Source of the DNA: Verrucomicrobiota bacterium
GTDB taxonomy: Bacteria > Verrucomicrobiota > Verrucomicrobiia > Limisphaerales > UBA11358
Assembly (NCBI GenBank): GCA_026225155.1
Contig: JAMFSG010000057.1
Location: forward strand, 1 to 7,075
Reading direction: 5' to 3'
Length of the DNA: 7,075 bases
Positions within the stretch are counted from its first letter, which is position 1. Each line of letters opens with the position of its first letter. Positions 5,172 to 7,075 of this stretch are shown piece by piece. A program made the position numbers and the translations under genes. A model generated the notes under the pieces. It had not been told where the DNA came from. It saw only the letters and a list, made by a program, of their open reading frames with translations, and did not search any database.

Positions 5172-5495
5172 ATGCACGTTGCTTGCTGGCATCAAAAATG
5201 CGTAGTTATCAGCGTGGGAAAAGCTGGAAAAATCAAAATCGCCGCCTGGGCCAAAGCCGAGCAACGCAAAAAAGCCCGCGAACAAAATCGCGGCGGCGCG
5301 CGCAATGTTTTTGGATTTCTGTTCTGCGCGGCGGTGCTGGTCTTTATTTTTTCCGACCATTCGGGCCTGCAAAAATTCATTGATTCAAAAATCCAGCCGA
5401 ACCTCGTCCGGGCGCTGGCGCAGAATGAAAATTCTTCGACCTTGCGGCAAAATGCCATCCGCCGCGAAAAAGAGTTGGACGAAATCAGCAAATAA
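5172..5495 (+). CDS. Small single-span membrane protein, hypothetical
   Basis: I do not recognise this gene. The frame encodes up to 107 residues from ATG 5172; a GTG at 5214 would give 93 residues beginning VGKAGKIKIAAWAKAEQRKK. The part before the GTG (MHVACWHQKCVVIS) has little sign of selection, so the GTG start may be the true one. No Shine-Dalgarno helps to decide. The order is: a strongly basic segment (about 17-44), one hydrophobic helix FGFLFCAAVLVFIF (47-60), and a charged C-terminal tail rich in Gln, Asn and Glu. Basic residues before the helix predict the N-terminus inside and the tail outside. The stop lies two bases from the convergent CBS gene stop. The opposite strand is also open here, but its product is cysteine/arginine-rich and non-hydrophobic, so plus is preferred. 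Confidence 0.55.
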   Translation: MHVACWHQKCVVISVGKAGKIKIAAWAKAEQRKKAREQNRGGARNVFGFLFCAAVLVFIFSDHSGLQKFIDSKIQPNLVRALAQNENSSTLRQNAIRREKELDEISK

Positions 5496-5497
5496 TT

Positions 5498-5944
5498 TCA
5501 CGCCGTCACGCCGCCGGCGATGTATTGCTCCAATTGTTCGATGACGGCGTCTTGCGCGGAGATGATCCAGTTTACCAAATCGCCGATGGACACAATGCCG
5601 ACGACATTGCCGTTTTCGAGCACTGGCAAATGGCGCACGCGTTTCTCGGTCATCAACCGCATGCAATCTTCCACCGAATCGTCCGGCGAAACGGTTATGC
5701 ATGGCTCCAGAATTTCAAAAACCGTCGTCGTGCGCGAGGTCTTGCCTTGCAATGCGACTTTGCGCGCGTAATCGCGTTCGGTCAAAATGCCGACAAGTCG
5801 TCCGCCGGACACGACCGGCAGCGCGCCGATATTTTTCTCGGCCATGAACTTGATGGCTTCATAAACCATCGCCTCCGGCGCAACGGTCCAGATGGCGGAA
5901 GTTTTGTGGTGCAGGATGGAACTGATGGGATAAGCAGTTTTCAT
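5498..5944 (-). CDS. Two-CBS-domain protein, putative nucleotide sensor
   Basis: The 148-residue product is a pair of CBS domains forming one Bateman module: CBS1 at about 8-63 and CBS2 at about 75-128. Each ends with the expected ligand-binding pattern, GILTERDYARKV (52-63) and GIVSIGDLVNWII (116-128). Asp58 and Asp122 sit where adenosine ribose contacts are usual. The C-terminal AVIEQLEQYIAGG (133-145) is the typical tail of free-standing CBS proteins of this type. Such proteins bind AMP, ATP, NAD or similar ligands and often act as energy or redox sensors; the partner is not shown by the context. There is no fused enzyme domain or membrane segment. The start ATG is preceded by ACTCCT rather than a Shine-Dalgarno. 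The gene is divergent from the methyltransferase gene. Confidence 0.92.
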   Translation of the reverse strand: MKTAYPISSILHHKTSAIWTVAPEAMVYEAIKFMAEKNIGALPVVSGGRLVGILTERDYARKVALQGKTSRTTTVFEILEPCITVSPDDSVEDCMRLMTEKRVRHLPVLENGNVVGIVSIGDLVNWIISAQDAVIEQLEQYIAGGVTA

Positions 5945-6124
5945 AGGAGTTATAACTTTTATCTGCCGATTCTAAAAAACTTGCAAGGGTTTTTTGCAAA
6001 AAAGTAAAAGCGTAACTCAATCAACCAAACCAATGTGCGCTGGGTTTTACTTTCCCGCGCGGCCATTTTCTGGTTTGATTGATGTTTGCGCCGGATGATC
6101 CGCCGCCAACTGTTCACAAAAATT
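5945..6124. promoter_or_regulatory. Divergent intergenic region with AT-rich palindrome
   Basis: These 180 bp must hold the promoters of the CBS gene (minus) and the methyltransferase gene (plus). TTTTTTGCAAAAAA at 5990-6003 is a perfect 14-bp palindrome. CTTGCAAG at 5980-5987 is a second, shorter palindrome with the same TTGCAA core. On the minus strand TTGCAA (within the first palindrome) and TAGAAT at 5974-5969 form a possible promoter with a long 19-bp spacing. TCAATCAA (6017-6024) and TTGATTGA (6075-6082) form a loose inverted pair. No gene is seen here. Confidence 0.4.
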
Positions 6125-7075
6125 ATGGAAACATTACCAACTGTCTTACTAAAACCGGGCGAAGGCGACCGCATTGTCGCCGGCCATCCGTGGATTTATC
6201 ACGGCGAAATTCTCCGTCTCACCGCGCCCGTCACCGACGGCGAACTCGTGCAAGTCAAAGACCATCGCCAGCGTTTGCTCGGCGTTGGCTTTTTCAATTC
6301 GCGCTCAAAAATCAACGTCCGCATCCTCGCGCCCGACCGCGTGGAAGTGAACGAAAAGTTTTTTGAAGAACGCATTGCCGCCGCGCTCGCCGTGCGGAAA
6401 AAATATTTACCAAACGCCACGTCGTTCCGCGTCGTGAACGCCGAGAGCGATTTTTTGAGCGGCCTCATCGTGGACAAATATGAAGACGTTTTGGTCGTCC
6501 AGATTTCCGCGCTCGGCATGGATCAGCGCAAAACTGAAATCGTCGCCGCGCTGCAAAAAATCTTTTCGCCACGCGCCATCATGGAACGCAGCGATGTCTC
6601 GTCGCGCAAATTTGAAGGCTTGCAGGAATCGAACGGAATTTTGTCCGGCGAATTCGACGGCAAAATTTCCGTCAACTTGAACGGCCTGAAATTTGAAACC
6701 GATCTGATTGCCGGCCACAAAACCGGAATGTATCTTGATCAGCAAACCAATTACGAAGCCGTTTCGCGTTTTGCGAAAGGCGGTCAAGTGCTCGACTGCT
6801 TCAGTTTTCTTGGCGGCTTCGGTTTGCACGCGGCGCGCGCGGGCGCGGCGCACGTTCATCTGCTGGATCAAAGTGCGGATGCGATCGAAGCGTCCAAACG
6901 TAACGCCGTCACGAACGGCCTCGCGGAAAAATGTTCGTTCGACACGATCAATGTTTTCGACTGGCTCAAGGCGAACACCGCCGTCAAGCCGCACGAGCGC
7001 GTCATTCCGCGATTCGATTTGATCATCCTCGATCCGCCGTCGTTCACGCGCAACCGCGCGTCCGTGCCGGATGCG
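6125..7075 (+). CDS. RlmI-type class I SAM-dependent 23S rRNA methyltransferase (partial, first 317 codons)
   Basis: This belongs to the RlmI/YccW family, which makes 5-methylcytosine in 23S rRNA using S-adenosylmethionine. The frame from ATG 6125 stays open to the window end; against about 396 residues in E. coli RlmI, roughly 80 are missing. An N-terminal PUA RNA-binding domain covers about 5-75 (KPGEGDRIVAGHPWIYHGEI, then LVQVKDHRQRLLGVGFFNSR). A central linker domain runs to about 190. The Rossmann methyltransferase domain starts with AGHKTGMYLDQQTN (196-209). The SAM-binding motif is VLDCFSFLGGFGLHAARAGA (222-241), Asp249 is the acidic ribose ligand, and the substrate-side motif is DLIILDPPSF (298-307). 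The start has no Shine-Dalgarno, but PUA homology begins just behind it. Family is secure; the exact modified base in this organism is inferred. Confidence 0.93.
   Translation, partial: METLPTVLLKPGEGDRIVAGHPWIYHGEILRLTAPVTDGELVQVKDHRQRLLGVGFFNSRSKINVRILAPDRVEVNEKFFEERIAAALAVRKKYLPNATSFRVVNAESDFLSGLIVDKYEDVLVVQISALGMDQRKTEIVAALQKIFSPRAIMERSDVSSRKFEGLQESNGILSGEFDGKISVNLNGLKFETDLIAGHKTGMYLDQQTNYEAVSRFAKGGQVLDCFSFLGGFGLHAARAGAAHVHLLDQSADAIEASKRNAVTNGLAEKCSFDTINVFDWLKANTAVKPHERVIPRFDLIILDPPSFTRNRASVPDA

Overview
The window looks like chromosomal DNA of a free-living Gram-negative bacterium. The best guess is a member of the Verrucomicrobiota (Limisphaerales/Pedosphaera-like) or a near relative. 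This rests on remembered resemblance of the IlvD, KdpA and CBS-domain proteins, on the lack of a clear Shine-Dalgarno sequence before most genes, and on a structured GC-rich intergenic repeat. It is an inference, not a proof. No rRNA, tRNA, CRISPR array or transposase gene was seen.

Left part (1-1326): the minus strand holds the start of a potassium-uptake kdp operon. In transcription order it contains a 27-residue membrane microprotein (1016-933), KdpF (915-832) and the first 273 residues of KdpA (821 to the window edge). Upstream is a direct repeat that could be a KdpE-type operator, then a 138-bp element of four hairpins with related ends. The plus-strand gene ilvD (1327-3066, dihydroxy-acid dehydratase of valine/isoleucine/leucine synthesis) starts beyond it.

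Middle part (3067-4577): an accessory segment sits directly behind ilvD. It carries a PIN-domain ribonuclease gene overlapped by a 70-codon partner, which looks like a toxin-antitoxin pair. A short diverged second copy of the ilvD 3' end follows (about 3741-3783), and then an AT-rich gene for a CxxC...HIIP...CxxCE zinc-site protein of unknown function. The ilvD relic implies that the PIN pair was inserted, or brought in by recombination, at the end of ilvD. This is the most unusual part of the window.

Right part (4578-7075): ordinary housekeeping or accessory genes in alternating orientation. They are a three-helix DUF4870-like membrane protein (minus), a small single-span membrane protein (plus), a two-CBS-domain protein (minus), and the first 317 codons of an RlmI-type 23S rRNA methyltransferase (plus, cut by the window end). 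The CBS gene and the methyltransferase gene are divergent across a 180-bp intergenic region with a perfect AT-rich palindrome.
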